A DNA stretch of 64,000 nt from Verrucomicrobiota bacterium (GCA_021325145.1 JAJPHR010000053.1:1-64000), one strand, 5' to 3'; numbered from the stretch's first letter, positions 8,176-17,761 are shown. Program-made: numbers and translations. Notes: generated by a model not told the origin, from the letters alone.

Positions 8176-9362
8176 AACGTTTGTGGAGTAATCGATGCGT
8201 CGCTGACAAACACGACCTTGTCATGTTTGTCCGCGGGCACGTTAATGGTGATGGTTTTGGTTAAATTCGGGAGTGGCGCTCCGCCTTCCGCTTGAAACTC
8301 AATCGTCGCCACATGCGGACCCGGCGAAAGCTTCAGAGCCGCAAAACTGAGGTAGCGCGGCAGGTTGTCCCAGGCGCGCGTGTCCGCCGCCGGGGTCGCC
8401 GCGCTCGAAACCACCTTGGTAATGATTCCGGCGGCGAGCAATCCGAGGCCCACTTCCTGCCCGGTCTGGTTCCGGCTGGCCATGGCCGTGGTCGCCCCGC
8501 CGATGATGCCCACGTCGCCCGCAATGTCGGTGGATTTTTTGAAGACGGCCTTGTTGGCCAGCACGTGATCCATCACGCGCCCGCCCCGGGTGGTGGCCTG
8601 AAACCAAAGGTCGTCGTACGGATGGGCGCGCAACGTACGGCCATCAACGCTAACGACCGCCGAATGCACTGGCGGGCGGGCTATGCTGAAGTGCAATTCC
8701 TCCCGATATTCGCCCGCGGCGTATTTGCGCGGACCGGGGCTGAATTCCACGAAAAAGAGAACATTCGCTTCCGCATCGTAAGCCGGGGGCTTGCCGAATT
8801 TTTTGTCCTCCGCGAGCGCGCGTTTGAAGGCGTCCGAACCATCGCCGCCCAATTTCACGCTGGCCAGCCCGTCGAGGTAATCCAACAGCACATAATCCGC
8901 GTTGTATTGCTCGCCTTCGGAGGAGCTGTCCTCGATTTGCCCGCTGCGAAAGCAGGCGCGCGCATTGTCCGGCTCACCGTCCATCCAATAGAGAATGCCG
9001 CGATAGTAATACGCCATCACCCGCTCGTACGGCTCGCCAATGAACGTCTTCTTCGATTCCTCGTGGAAATATCCGCGGGCCTTGCTTGCGTCCTTGTCCT
9101 TGCCATAAATGCCGCCGAGAGCCAGCAAAGCATCGTCGAGGTATTGCTTCGCTTCGGGGTATCGGCCCGCGCGCATGCAGGCCGCGGCAGTGCGATATTC
9201 CCAGAGCACCTTGTCCCGTTTCGGTCCGTTCGCGATCGCGTTCGGGCCATCCACCAGAATGTTGCCAGTCAGCACAACCGCCGGTTTCTTTTCCGTGGTC
9301 GCACAGCCGCTGAAGAGAAGCAGCGACGTCACGGCGAGACATGCCGCACAAAGTTTTTTCAT
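8172..9362 (-). CDS. Large TPR-type lipoprotein of the LpoB neighbourhood (COG3014-like)
   Basis: A 396-residue protein with an N-terminal lipoprotein signal and lipobox LFSGC (Cys at residue 20). Residues about 50-190 contain helical repeats like TPRs (AAACMRAGRYPEAKQYLDDAL, YYRGILYWMDGEPDNARACF). The C-terminal half is beta-rich, with a glycine-rich helical segment GDVGIIGGATTAMASRNQTG. This architecture and its place between lpoB-like and ycfL-like genes match the uncharacterised COG3014 family, which co-occurs with those genes in Gammaproteobacteria. Its role in peptidoglycan synthase control is inferred from context. Confidence 0.75.
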   Translation of the reverse strand: MKKLCAACLAVTSLLLFSGCATTEKKPAVVLTGNILVDGPNAIANGPKRDKVLWEYRTAAACMRAGRYPEAKQYLDDALLALGGIYGKDKDASKARGYFHEESKKTFIGEPYERVMAYYYRGILYWMDGEPDNARACFRSGQIEDSSSEGEQYNADYVLLDYLDGLASVKLGGDGSDAFKRALAEDKKFGKPPAYDAEANVLFFVEFSPGPRKYAAGEYREELHFSIARPPVHSAVVSVDGRTLRAHPYDDLWFQATTRGGRVMDHVLANKAVFKKSTDIAGDVGIIGGATTAMASRNQTGQEVGLGLLAAGIITKVVSSAATPAADTRAWDNLPRYLSFAALKLSPGPHVATIEFQAEGGAPLPNLTKTITINVPADKHDKVVFVSDASITPQTL

Positions 9363-9389
9363 CGTGCCATGAGCCGAAGGATCGGCTGC

Positions 9390-10025
9390 TCAGCGGTAAG
9401 CCGCGTCTTCCAAGCCCTGCTTCTTGATCTCCGCCGAGCTCTCCCAAATGATGTCGCTCGTGCGCGCATCGATGAGTTGGAAGGCGTAAAGGATGTAATC
9501 GCTCGTTCCGGCGCTGGTCTTGGTCGTCAGCCCTTGCAGGCTGCCGGTCAGGAAAAAGTCCGCGCCTTTGAACTCCACGATTTTCGGATCCGAAGTGGAA
9601 GTGACCTGGCCGGACAACTTCAGATCGCGCTCATGTTGCAGCGCATCCATGCGGTCACGCGCCAGGAACAGCACCTTGCCCGCCGCCTTTTCATTCAACT
9701 GCGCCCGGATGCGCGTCAGGAAAATGTCCTTGTTGATCGGAAACCGCGTTTCATTCTTCACCGGATCCAGCACCACGCGCGGGACCCCCTGGGCTCCGGC
9801 GATTTGCGGGATGCCCAAAATGCCGCGAGCCATCTTGTCCGTCACGGACACCAGGTCCTGCGATTCCACGCCTGTCCCCGCGACAAAACCGCGTTCGTCC
9901 GGGCGCATTTCCGTTACCGGGACGCCCGAAGGATTTTTCACGCCGCTCGAAGCACAGCCCGCCAGCCAGCCGGCGGTCGCGGTCACCATTAATACCGACC
10001 AATATTTGTTTTTAATCGTGTTCAT
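9390..10025 (-). CDS. lpoB: LpoB-like penicillin-binding protein activator lipoprotein
   Basis: A 211-residue lipoprotein. The ATG at 10023-10025 is chosen because it directly precedes the signal peptide (KNKYWSVLMVTATAGWLAGC, lipobox Cys at residue 23); the frame itself opens 32 codons earlier. The mature part includes VVLDPVKNETRFPINKDIFLTRIRAQL and FFLTGSLQGLTTKTSAGTSDY, typical of LpoB, the outer-membrane activator of PBP1b-type peptidoglycan synthases. Family membership is well supported; the partner PBP is not in the window. It is the first gene of a three-gene lipoprotein operon. Confidence 0.82.
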   Translation of the reverse strand: MNTIKNKYWSVLMVTATAGWLAGCASSGVKNPSGVPVTEMRPDERGFVAGTGVESQDLVSVTDKMARGILGIPQIAGAQGVPRVVLDPVKNETRFPINKDIFLTRIRAQLNEKAAGKVLFLARDRMDALQHERDLKLSGQVTSTSDPKIVEFKGADFFLTGSLQGLTTKTSAGTSDYILYAFQLIDARTSDIIWESSAEIKKQGLEDAAYR

Positions 10026-10315
10026 AAAGCAACGCCTAGCATAGAGCAAATTCCGCGCCGAAAGGCAACCATTAGTTGCTCCTTCGCCACAGCCGCCAAC
10101 TGGCGCAAACGAGCTTTTCATGCGCGCCGTCGATTCGACGAACGATCGCCTGTTTTATTCGTTCACATTTTGACCTGAATTTGGACAAGGCTGCCGCCAA
10201 CTCCGCTTGTCTTTGGTTTCATTCAGGATTATAAAACTACCCGAACGATCTTTTGGTCAATGCCGTTCGAGCGCAAACAATGAATCGATATCAGCCCGCT
10301 TTTTAATCTGCTGCC

Positions 10316-11092
10316 ATGCTTGCCCGACGCGTCATTCCCTGTCTTGATGTCCACGATGGCCGTGTCACTCGCGGTGTGCAATTCGGCAAGGCCGAAGCCG
10401 GCGAACTCCGCAACGTGGGCGATCCCGTCGAACTGGCCATGCGCTACAACGAGCAGGGCGCCGACGAAATGGTTTTCTTCGACATCACCGCCAGCGCCCA
10501 TGGCCGCGCCAGCATGATCAACGTCATCGAGCGCGCGGCCGACCAATGTTTCATGCCCCTCACGGTGGGCGGCGGCATCCGCACGGTCGAGGACATGCAC
10601 GCCATGCTCCGCGCCGGCGCGGACAAGACGAGCATCAACTCCTCCGCCCTGGCCACGCCGGATTTGATTCGCGCCGGCGCGGAAAAATTCGGCAGCCAAT
10701 GCATTGTGGTTTCCATTGACGCCAAAAAAGTCGCGCCCGACCGTTGGGAGGTTTTCTCGCACGGTGGCCGGAAATCCACCGGCTTGGAAGCGGTCGATTG
10801 GGCCAGGCGCGCCGTCTCTCTTGGCGCGGGCGAAATCGTGCTGAACAGCATCGACGCCGATGGGACCAAAGCCGGGTTCGACCTCGTTATCACTCGCCGC
10901 ATCAGCGAAGCCGTCGGTGTGCCGGTGGTGGCCAGCGGCGGCGCCGGCACGCTCGAACACATGGCCGCCGTCCTGCTCGAAGGCAAGGCTGATGCGGTCC
11001 TGGCCGCCAGCATCTTCCATTTTGGCGAATATACCGTCGCCGACGTCAAACGCTTCCTTGCCTCGCAACAAATTCCGGTCCGGCTGGCATAG
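10316..11092 (+). CDS. hisF: Imidazole glycerol phosphate synthase subunit HisF
   Basis: HisF is the cyclase subunit that converts PRFAR plus ammonia from HisH to IGP and AICAR in histidine synthesis. It is 258 residues, the normal length, and forms a TIM barrel. The N-terminus [20 protein letters not shown] carries the catalytic Asp11, and the second acid is D135 in VSIDAKK. Phosphate-binding loops VGGGIRT and VASGGAGT are present. No other his genes are in the window, so the pathway is dispersed. The 290-bp upstream gap is shared with the divergent lpoB operon. Confidence 0.97.
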   Translation: MLARRVIPCLDVHDGRVTRGVQFGKAEAGELRNVGDPVELAMRYNEQGADEMVFFDITASAHGRASMINVIERAADQCFMPLTVGGGIRTVEDMHAMLRAGADKTSINSSALATPDLIRAGAEKFGSQCIVVSIDAKKVAPDRWEVFSHGGRKSTGLEAVDWARRAVSLGAGEIVLNSIDADGTKAGFDLVITRRISEAVGVPVVASGGAGTLEHMAAVLLEGKADAVLAASIFHFGEYTVADVKRFLASQQIPVRLA

Positions 11093-11188
11093 TTCACAGT
11101 TGCGGCTTCTGAACGGAGGCGGGAGATTCCGGTCGGCCGGTTTTACGCGGAGACTCAAATAAAATTAGATTTATTCAGTAAAGATTTA

Positions 11189-11267
11189 GAGCCTATCTCG
11201 GTAGGGCGCGTCACTCCGTGCGCGCCGACGGCGGGCAGAGGACTGCCCGCCCTACCGGGATAGGTTC
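11189..11267. repeat. GGTAGGGCG-family palindromic repeat
   Basis: GAGCCTATCTCGGTAGGGCG leads into CGGGCAGAGGACTGCCCG and closes with CCCTACCGGGATAGG. It is an imperfect palindrome of about 79 bp. An inverted copy occurs at 59216-59296 and a shorter one at 46107-46152. It lies downstream of hisF. Confidence 0.85.
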
Positions 11268-11279
11268 TTAGCCAGGCCG

Positions 11280-11345
11280 GAACGCAGAGTTCCTGCCCTG
11301 CCCGACGATACGTTTCCTGTCCCGACAAAACTGGAGCTCCACGTT
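11280..11345. repeat. GGAACGCAGAG...GGAGCTCC-type repeat
   Basis: GGAACGCAGAGTTCC at the left and CTGGAGCTCCACGTTCC at the right form a loose inverted pair. Related copies lie at about 31433-31503 and 62525-62610. The stretch 11093-11438 holds this and the previous repeat and no gene. Confidence 0.6.
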
Positions 11346-11438
11346 CCACACCTTATCGATGCGCTCCTTTCTCCGTTGTGTTAAACCTCACAAATCCAAG
11401 CCTCGGTCACGCAAGCCAAAAGAGGCTGTCGCCTCTGA

Positions 11439-13841
11439 TTATATCTTATCTTCCTTCGCCCCACGCCAGAGCAACAGCAGTCCGCACCCCAACAAGCAAA
11501 CCGCCGAAAGCACCGCACCGAGCAAAAAAGCTTTGTCCTCATACACCACGCTCACACGATGCCGCCCGGCGGGTACTTCCAATGCCTGGAACGCGTAGTT
11601 CGCCGGCCATAACGGTGTCTCCCGGCCATCCACGTAGGCGCGCCAGGGATGATAAAAAGTCTGCGCAACAGTCACCATCGCCTGCGCGGTGGCCTCGGTT
11701 TCGAACTCAAGCCGTTGCGCGCTCAACCGAACCGGAACCACTTTCGCCTCCACTTCGTTTGTCGCCGCGATATAGGCCTTTGCCGCGGTCGGTAGATATA
11801 CCGTGTGCCGTGGATCGAACTCAGCACTGAACAATCCCGTGCCGATGTTGGTGCCGTCCGCAAAGATCGGCTTTTGTCCCGCCGCAATCAAAGGCTGAAA
11901 CGAGTCGCGATTCGTCCAATCCAGACCTCCCGCATTCGTCACGGGCACGCTGATGTACGCGATGCCGAGAAAATCCTTGAACCCTTTCAACTCGGAGCCT
12001 TTGGCATCGAATTCGCCCAGCAAGGTAAGAATCTGGTGCGGCTCGCGCAAGTACGATGAGAAAAACCCATCGGTCTTCGGGACGCCGTCCAGCAAGTTGC
12101 AATTCGCGTAAAGCGCCAGACGCCGGCAAGTGTATTCCGCCACGGGTTCCGGCAGAAAGATTTTCGTGGCCAGATCGACGGCCGGAAGCGTCGGCATGGC
12201 GCGCGGTTCACCCATTTGCGGCGACGGAGCCAGCTTCATTTGCGAGCGCGAAAACCCGGGCATATAAACGGAACGCGCCAACGTCGGGTTGATCTTCGGC
12301 GCGTGGGTATAAATATCCGCCCAAAATAACAGCACCACCGAAAACGCCAGGAGCAACCGCCGGCGGAATTCCTGCTCGCCGCGCAGGACCGCGAGCAGCC
12401 CCAAAACCAACAGCAGGAAAACGGCCCGCCCCAGGGCGTTGTGCCAAATCATCGTCCAGTTCTCCCACGGCTTCGGATAAATCCGGTCCACGACCACGAT
12501 CAACGCGATCAATCCCAACAGAGTCGCCAACACAACCCAGAGACTGCGACCGACGAGACTCGAGTTCATTCTCCCTCTCACTTCCGAGGGGAGAGGGCCG
12601 GGGTGAGGGATCCCATCATCCTTGATTTTGGAATCATTCGATCCTGAAACAGCCTGGGTAACCCAGTTTGTCCCATAAGCCGCGAGCAGTGGGAGGGCGA
12701 ACACGGCAAGCACCACGAACTTGATTGGATAACGCATGAATCCCAACTGCGGTAACACCAATTTCACCCCCGAATAAAGATATCCCTGCGGCCCGAGTGC
12801 CATGACAACGCTCAGCACCAAAGCCGCAGCTAAAACCCAGACCCGGCGGTCGCGAATCCGCCAAATGGCCACCAGGGCCAGCGCGACCGTTCCGACGCCC
12901 GCGTAATACGACGGCGTCCAATACTGATCAGCCTGCGGATAAACTCCGTGGCCCGACGGAAAGCAGCGCAGGAGCGGCACCAGGAAGTTCGCCGGCCCGG
13001 TCAGCGGCATGGCCCAGCCCAGGTCGCTGAAGTTCACATCGCGGCTCGAATGGCGCAATAAATCCAAAAAGGGCAGCAATTGCGCCGCTGCCAGACCGCC
13101 CACGAGCAAGCCCACGCCTAGCGTCCGCCATAACACGCTGAGCCGCGAAATTTCGCCCCGAACAAATTCAGTCAGCCACAATAGTCCCAACAAGCACCAA
13201 GTCAGAAAAATAATTTCCGGCGATCCCGTCAGCATCTGCATCCCGCCCGCGAGGGCAGCCAGGCCGAGGCTTCGGCCTTCACGCCGCCGCCATGCTCGTT
13301 CCACCGCGAGCACCACCCACGGCATCCACGCCCATGCCGCGAGATTGCTGACCCAGTCCAGCATCTGCCAGCTAAGTCCGTTGAATGCGAACATTGCCCC
13401 GGCGACCGAGGCCGCGAGCGGGTTGCCCGTCCACCGGCGCGCCAGGAAGTACATTCCCACGCCGCTGAAAAACAGATGTCCGAGTTGAAAAATCCCCAGC
13501 GACCACGACAACGGGAACACGAGATAGAACAGCGTTGGCGGGTAAAGCGCGGACGTGTTCCATTGCGCGAGGAAAGGGATGCCGCAGTTGCTCAGCGGGT
13601 TCCACAGCGGAAATTCCCCGCGCCAGAAACATTCCCGCTGATAAAAGGCAACCGGGTAAGTATAAACGCCAAAGTCCCGATAGAAAAAAGTCGCCTGCCC
13701 GGTCACCACCTCACTGAAGGTCAACGCAATCAGCAACCCCAGCAACGCCGCAAACCGGCCCGCCGTAAACCAGTCCCCAATCCTCTGCCCGTGGCCGGCC
13801 AAGTCGGAGGCTGGCGCGGCCTCAGTCTCGCTCGAAGTCAT
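11439..13841 (-). CDS. YfhO-like polytopic membrane protein
   Basis: An 800-residue integral membrane protein starting at the ATG 13839-13841 (MTSSETEAAP), 16 bp after the preceding gene. About a dozen hydrophobic segments are visible. The N-terminal signature FFYRDFGVYTYP, FPLWNPLSNCGIPF and LYPPTLFYLVFP matches YfhO-type proteins, related to GT-C glycosyltransferases. It has a soluble C-terminal domain and a final membrane helix. YfhO proteins have been linked to surface-polymer glycosylation; the substrate here is unknown. At about residues 410-425 the coding sequence contains a palindromic repeat (12569-12614) that adds GIPHPGPLPSEVRGRM in a loop between membrane segments. Confidence 0.85.
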   Translation of the reverse strand: MTSSETEAAPASDLAGHGQRIGDWFTAGRFAALLGLLIALTFSEVVTGQATFFYRDFGVYTYPVAFYQRECFWRGEFPLWNPLSNCGIPFLAQWNTSALYPPTLFYLVFPLSWSLGIFQLGHLFFSGVGMYFLARRWTGNPLAASVAGAMFAFNGLSWQMLDWVSNLAAWAWMPWVVLAVERAWRRREGRSLGLAALAGGMQMLTGSPEIIFLTWCLLGLLWLTEFVRGEISRLSVLWRTLGVGLLVGGLAAAQLLPFLDLLRHSSRDVNFSDLGWAMPLTGPANFLVPLLRCFPSGHGVYPQADQYWTPSYYAGVGTVALALVAIWRIRDRRVWVLAAALVLSVVMALGPQGYLYSGVKLVLPQLGFMRYPIKFVVLAVFALPLLAAYGTNWVTQAVSGSNDSKIKDDGIPHPGPLPSEVRGRMNSSLVGRSLWVVLATLLGLIALIVVVDRIYPKPWENWTMIWHNALGRAVFLLLVLGLLAVLRGEQEFRRRLLLAFSVVLLFWADIYTHAPKINPTLARSVYMPGFSRSQMKLAPSPQMGEPRAMPTLPAVDLATKIFLPEPVAEYTCRRLALYANCNLLDGVPKTDGFFSSYLREPHQILTLLGEFDAKGSELKGFKDFLGIAYISVPVTNAGGLDWTNRDSFQPLIAAGQKPIFADGTNIGTGLFSAEFDPRHTVYLPTAAKAYIAATNEVEAKVVPVRLSAQRLEFETEATAQAMVTVAQTFYHPWRAYVDGRETPLWPANYAFQALEVPAGRHRVSVVYEDKAFLLGAVLSAVCLLGCGLLLLWRGAKEDKI
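12569..12614 (-). repeat. HPGPLPSE-type palindromic repeat inside the YfhO-like gene
   Basis: CTCCCTCTCACTTCC and GGGGAGAGGGCCGGGGTGAG form an inverted pair. Translated on the minus strand it gives HPGPLPSEVRGR. From general knowledge this peptide recurs in unrelated bacterial proteins because an intergenic repeat of this sequence is abundant in some genomes. It is in frame. Confidence 0.75.
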
Positions 13842-13857
13842 GGGCTTCAGGATGGCG

Positions 13858-14262
13858 CTACTTGTAGGTGTTCTCCAGCTTTTTGACCCGGCCGTAAACC
13901 GGAGAGTTCTCAGGCACGCGGCTTTTGACCTCGGCAAAAATCTTCCGGGCTTCCGCCGGTTCGTCGCGTGAAATCTCCACGAGAAAATCCAGCTCGATCC
14001 AGGCCCGGCGCGGGTCCGCGACCGATTGGATGTACCGCCTCATCCAATTCCGCCAGGTCGTAATGCCGCCCGCTTTCGCTGCCTTGTAAGACGCTTCGAG
14101 ACCGCTCGGCATGCCTTGCAACGATTCCTCGCTGACCTGGGTGGCGGCCTGTTTGGCAGCGAGGTCCCGATCGTGGCTGACCTGGTCCCAATAAAGCCAT
14201 ATCTCCCAGGCGCCGTACAGAACCAGGACAATGACGACCGCGCTAATCAGACCTTTTATCAT
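13858..14262 (-). CDS. Small single-pass membrane protein, unknown
   Basis: A 134-residue protein with one N-terminal membrane helix (about residues 5-24, ISAVVIVLVLYGAWEIWLYW) and a soluble helical domain ending in ARKIFAEVKSRVPENSPVYGRV. Its ATG overlaps the murA stop as ATGA (14259-14262), with GAGGAA just upstream, so it is translated with murA. I do not recognise a family. The context suggests an envelope-related role. Confidence 0.7.
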   Translation of the reverse strand: MIKGLISAVVIVLVLYGAWEIWLYWDQVSHDRDLAAKQAATQVSEESLQGMPSGLEASYKAAKAGGITTWRNWMRRYIQSVADPRRAWIELDFLVEISRDEPAEARKIFAEVKSRVPENSPVYGRVKKLENTYK

Positions 14263-15521
14263 GTTTCCTCCTTGCGTTCGATGCGCGCGCCAAGCTGGCG
14301 CAGTTTTCCATCAATATTTTCGTAACCACGATCCAGGTGATACACGCGGTTCACCAGTGTTTTTCCGCGCGCGGCCAAACCGGCAATGACCAAAGCCGCC
14401 GAGGCTCGCAGATCACTCGCCATCACCGGCGCTCCACTCAGCGGCCGGCCGCCTTTCACAATGGCGCTTGGCCCCTCAATCTCAATGTCGGCCCCCAATC
14501 GCGCCAGTTCGCTGACGTGCATGAAACGCGATTCAAAAATTCGTTCCGTGATGATGCTGATCCCGGGTGTCACCGCCATCAGGACCATCATCTGTGCCTG
14601 GGCGTCGGTGGGAAAACCGGCGTAGGGCAGCGTCGTGATATCGACGGGTTTGAGCCGGCCATTGCGCCGGACGTTCAAGGCCGTTCCGCGCCGCTCCACC
14701 TGCACGCCCGCGTCGTGCAATTTATCAAGCACCGCATGCATGTGGTCCGGTCGTGCGCCTCGCAAAGTCACTTCGCCATCCGTTGCCGCCGCCGCCAGCG
14801 CAAAGGTGGCCGCTTCGATCCGGTCCGGAATCACTTCATGCTCCGCCCCGTGCAATGCCTTCACGCCCGTGACGGTAATGGTCGGACTGCCGGCGCCGGT
14901 AATTTTTGCGCCCATCGCGGTCAGGAAATTCGCCAGGTCCACCACTTCCGGCTCGCACGCGGCGCTCTCGATGATCGTCACGCCCTCGGCCAGCGTTGCC
15001 GCCATCATCACATTGGCGGTGCCCAGCACGGTTGAGCCCGCCCGGCCGCCCAGGAATAAATCCGCGCCCGTCAAACGTCGCGCCTTGGCCCGAACGTAAC
15101 CGCCCTCCACGGTAATTTTGGCCCCCAACGCCTCAAATCCCTTCAAATGCAAATTGATCGGCCGCGCCCCGATGATGCACCCGCCCGGCAGCGAAACCGT
15201 GGCCTGCTTCAACCGCGCCAGCAAAGGGCCCATGATGCAGATGGACCCGCGCATCTTGCGGATCAAATCGTAATCCCCCACGCCACGCACTTTCGCCGCG
15301 TGCACACGGAGCGTGTCGCCCTCGAATTTCACCTGCGCGCCGAGCGACATCAGTATCTGGCCCATGAATTTCACGTCGCTCAAGTCCGGCACGCGCCGGA
15401 TCACGCACGGCTCCGCCGTCAACAACGTCGCCGCCATGATCGGCAACACGGCGTTCTTTGCGCCGCTGATCGTCACCTCGCCGTGCAACGGCACCCCGCC
15501 TTTAATTAACAAGCTGTCCAT
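14259..15521 (-). CDS. murA: UDP-N-acetylglucosamine 1-carboxyvinyltransferase
   Basis: MurA transfers enolpyruvate from PEP to UDP-GlcNAc, the first committed step of peptidoglycan synthesis. It is 420 residues, the usual length. SGAKNAVLPIMAATLL at the N-terminus and SLPGGCIIGARP place the catalytic, fosfomycin-targeted Cys exactly at residue 115, so a fosfomycin-sensitive active site is predicted. The motif PYAGFPTDAQAQ is also present. It starts 5 bp after prmC stops and is followed by an overlapping small membrane protein gene, indicating a prmC-murA operon. Confidence 0.98.
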   Translation of the reverse strand: MDSLLIKGGVPLHGEVTISGAKNAVLPIMAATLLTAEPCVIRRVPDLSDVKFMGQILMSLGAQVKFEGDTLRVHAAKVRGVGDYDLIRKMRGSICIMGPLLARLKQATVSLPGGCIIGARPINLHLKGFEALGAKITVEGGYVRAKARRLTGADLFLGGRAGSTVLGTANVMMAATLAEGVTIIESAACEPEVVDLANFLTAMGAKITGAGSPTITVTGVKALHGAEHEVIPDRIEAATFALAAAATDGEVTLRGARPDHMHAVLDKLHDAGVQVERRGTALNVRRNGRLKPVDITTLPYAGFPTDAQAQMMVLMAVTPGISIITERIFESRFMHVSELARLGADIEIEGPSAIVKGGRPLSGAPVMASDLRASAALVIAGLAARGKTLVNRVYHLDRGYENIDGKLRQLGARIERKEET

Positions 15522-15526
15522 GACGT

Positions 15527-16402
15527 TTATTTCACCAACCGCGCTGCCAAAAATCTCAGGCGGCCACTGTAATCAGGTTTCACCTGCTCGACAACCCAGT
15601 TTTGGCGCTCGAACATTCCGCGAACCGCTTCAGCCTGTCCATCACCGAATTCAACCATGATCCGCCCGCCCAGCCGCAGGACCGCGCCGGCTTCGCGCGC
15701 CAGCCGCTCATAAAAATCCAGCCCCTGCGCGCCGCCATTCAAGGCCGGCCGCGGATCATAATCCCGCACTTCCGGCTCCAAAGTCTCAATCTCCGCCGCG
15801 GGGATGTAAGGGGGATTGGCCACGATCAGGTCAAAGGACATTCCAGCGGGCACGGCGGCAAAACCGTCACCCGACACGAATCGTATCCGATCCCCAACTT
15901 GATGCCGCGCCGCATTTTCGCGGGCCACTGCCAGCGCGTTTTCCGAAATATCCACGGCCACGATTTGCGCGGCGGGAACTTTAACCGCCAGCGTGATCGC
16001 CAGGCAACCGCTCCCGGTGCCGAAATCCAGCGCTGCGACTGGTTCCCGCGCGCCCGCGACCGCGCTTGCCCTGGCGTTTAAGAATTCCCAGCCCAGTTCC
16101 GCCAACTGCTCCGTTTCCGGGCGCGGCACCAGCACGGATTTGTTCACCGCCAATTCCAACCCGCAAAACGACGTCGAGCCGACAATATGTTGCAACGGCT
16201 CCCGTTGGCCCCGTCGCCGGACCAATTCCCGCACTTCATCCAATTCCACCGGAGTCAACACCCGCTCGAAATTCAAGTACAGGCCCATGCGCGGAAGCTT
16301 CAGCACATGCGCCAGCAGCAACTCCACCTGCAGCCGCGGTGATTCCACGCCCCGTTTGCCCAGGAATTCCGCGCTGCGTTGTATGACTTCGAGCACCGTC
16401 AC
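15527..16402 (-). CDS. prmC: Peptide chain release factor N5-glutamine methyltransferase
   Basis: PrmC (HemK) methylates the GGQ glutamine of release factors. It is 291 residues and starts with GTG at 16400-16402. The Rossmann motif I (LDFGTGSGCLAI) lies at about 124-136, and the catalytic NPPY at 196-199 in the context DLIVANPPYIP. The N-terminal helical release-factor-binding domain is present (residues 1-90), including VPRPETE. It is upstream of murA by 5 bp. prfA, the common neighbour, is not found. Confidence 0.95.
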   Translation of the reverse strand: MTVLEVIQRSAEFLGKRGVESPRLQVELLLAHVLKLPRMGLYLNFERVLTPVELDEVRELVRRRGQREPLQHIVGSTSFCGLELAVNKSVLVPRPETEQLAELGWEFLNARASAVAGAREPVAALDFGTGSGCLAITLAVKVPAAQIVAVDISENALAVARENAARHQVGDRIRFVSGDGFAAVPAGMSFDLIVANPPYIPAAEIETLEPEVRDYDPRPALNGGAQGLDFYERLAREAGAVLRLGGRIMVEFGDGQAEAVRGMFERQNWVVEQVKPDYSGRLRFLAARLVK

Positions 16403-16562
16403 CGGATTAATCTAGGCGGAATAGCCGGAGGCAGAAAGGGATTACTCGGAATGTTTGAGGATTGAGTTTACCCATTCAGCCACCCATACTCCACCGCGTG
16501 GGACGTCCCAATCAGGATCACCCGGCAAACGACTCCAACCGGAGTTCCGAAATCTTTTCTCA

Positions 16563-17387
16563 ATGAAAGCCAGCTTGTTCCCCGTGTTCTTCGCCTTGCT
16601 CCTGCTTGCCCGGCCAGGCGCCGGCCAGTTAACCAATACCGGTCCGCGAGCCATGATTCCGACCCGACTCTCCGCCCCCGCACCCGCGCAGGCGCAGTAT
16701 ATGGCCGCACACATGCTCGCCTGCGCCGCGGAGAAAACCGACCCCGCCGCAATCGCAACGCGGACCTGGGCATTTGTGCTCCTGCGCTTGCCTCATCACG
16801 CCATTGCTTCCCTGAAAAGCGGGCCCGACACACTGCCGCGCGCCGAATTCCCGTTTCTTCAAGGGGAGGCTGCGCGGTTGCAGACCGAGCAAAAGGATGA
16901 ACTGACGGATTTCCTGGCGGGTTATTTGCCCCTCGTCGAATCGAGCAATACTTTATACGCTGCGCACCTCGACAACCTCCGATCGGTCGCGGGCGGTGGC
17001 ATGGTCTTGACCAACGAGGTCGCCGAAGGTCAGCCGGACGTCCGAAAGCTTGCTTCCGGAACGTGTCCGGCCATGGTTGTATTGAGGCTCTCCCGGCAAT
17101 GGCTGGACGCGGCCTGCGCGCGCGGAGCTTACGCCAATCTGGCCGAACAATTGCGGGTCGTCGCCGAGTTGCGCCGCCATCCGCTGTGGGATTTGGTGGT
17201 GATCATTGCGCCGGCAAATTCCGACGCGCCTTTGACGGCCGAAGTTTTTGCAGGCGACGGTCCGGAGGGCCGCGCGAGCGCCACGATCCAGGCCAAACCG
17301 GCGTTGCTGGGAGGTCTGGGCCGCGACGAGAGCCAGACGGCTTTGGAGGAGTTCATTATCGCGGTGCTTGGGGCGGCGACAACATGA
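16563..17387 (+). CDS. Secreted protein of unknown function
   Basis: The frame opens at 16455, but the ATG at 16563 directly precedes a clear signal peptide (MKASLFPVFFALLLLARPGAGQ), giving 274 residues. The mature protein has no motif I recognise. It contains GQPDVRKLASGTCPAMVVL and a final helical region. It stands alone between the prmC operon (divergent) and a long repeat patch. Confidence 0.6.
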   Translation: MKASLFPVFFALLLLARPGAGQLTNTGPRAMIPTRLSAPAPAQAQYMAAHMLACAAEKTDPAAIATRTWAFVLLRLPHHAIASLKSGPDTLPRAEFPFLQGEAARLQTEQKDELTDFLAGYLPLVESSNTLYAAHLDNLRSVAGGGMVLTNEVAEGQPDVRKLASGTCPAMVVLRLSRQWLDAACARGAYANLAEQLRVVAELRRHPLWDLVVIIAPANSDAPLTAEVFAGDGPEGRASATIQAKPALLGGLGRDESQTALEEFIIAVLGAATT

Positions 17388-17460
17388 GCAAAAAAGCGGC
17401 ACTATTTCCGTCTTGCGGCGCAGGCGGCTGAAACGTATGCGGCGTATTTGTTAGAAATCG

Positions 17461-17604
17461 TCGTCGTTTGTTGCGCTACCCAGAGGCGGCAGGTTGGGGT
17501 CAACTGGAATTTCGAATTTGAACAGGAGGAAACAGAGGGAACAGAGAAGGCGTGAATGGAAATTCTTCTCTGTTTCCTCTGTTTGCTCCTGTTGAACTTC
17601 TTTT
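17461..17604. repeat. Repeat unit A, copy 1, with long imperfect hairpin
   Basis: Contains CTACCCAGAGGCGGCAGGTT followed by an inverted pair whose arms read AACAGGAGGAAACAGAGGG and CTCTGTTTGCTCCTGTTGAA. Its direct copy is at 17762-17909. Confidence 0.85.
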
Positions 17605-17761
17605 CCGTGTTGTCATTGGTTCGCGCCCGGAAGAGTGGAAAGAAATATTCAGAGTTAATTTGCGTGTTCTGGCTGGGTATGCTCTGTTTGGCGGCGTCGG
17701 TGAAGCGCGGGATTGGGAGGGAATCCTTGAGGTAGCGGGGGCATCGCGCATTGGTGCGCGA

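Noticed and set aside
8292..9992. 566-residue forward frame opposite the lipoprotein genes
   Set aside because: It is antisense to two genes with clear lipoprotein signals and family features; high GC keeps the opposite strand open.
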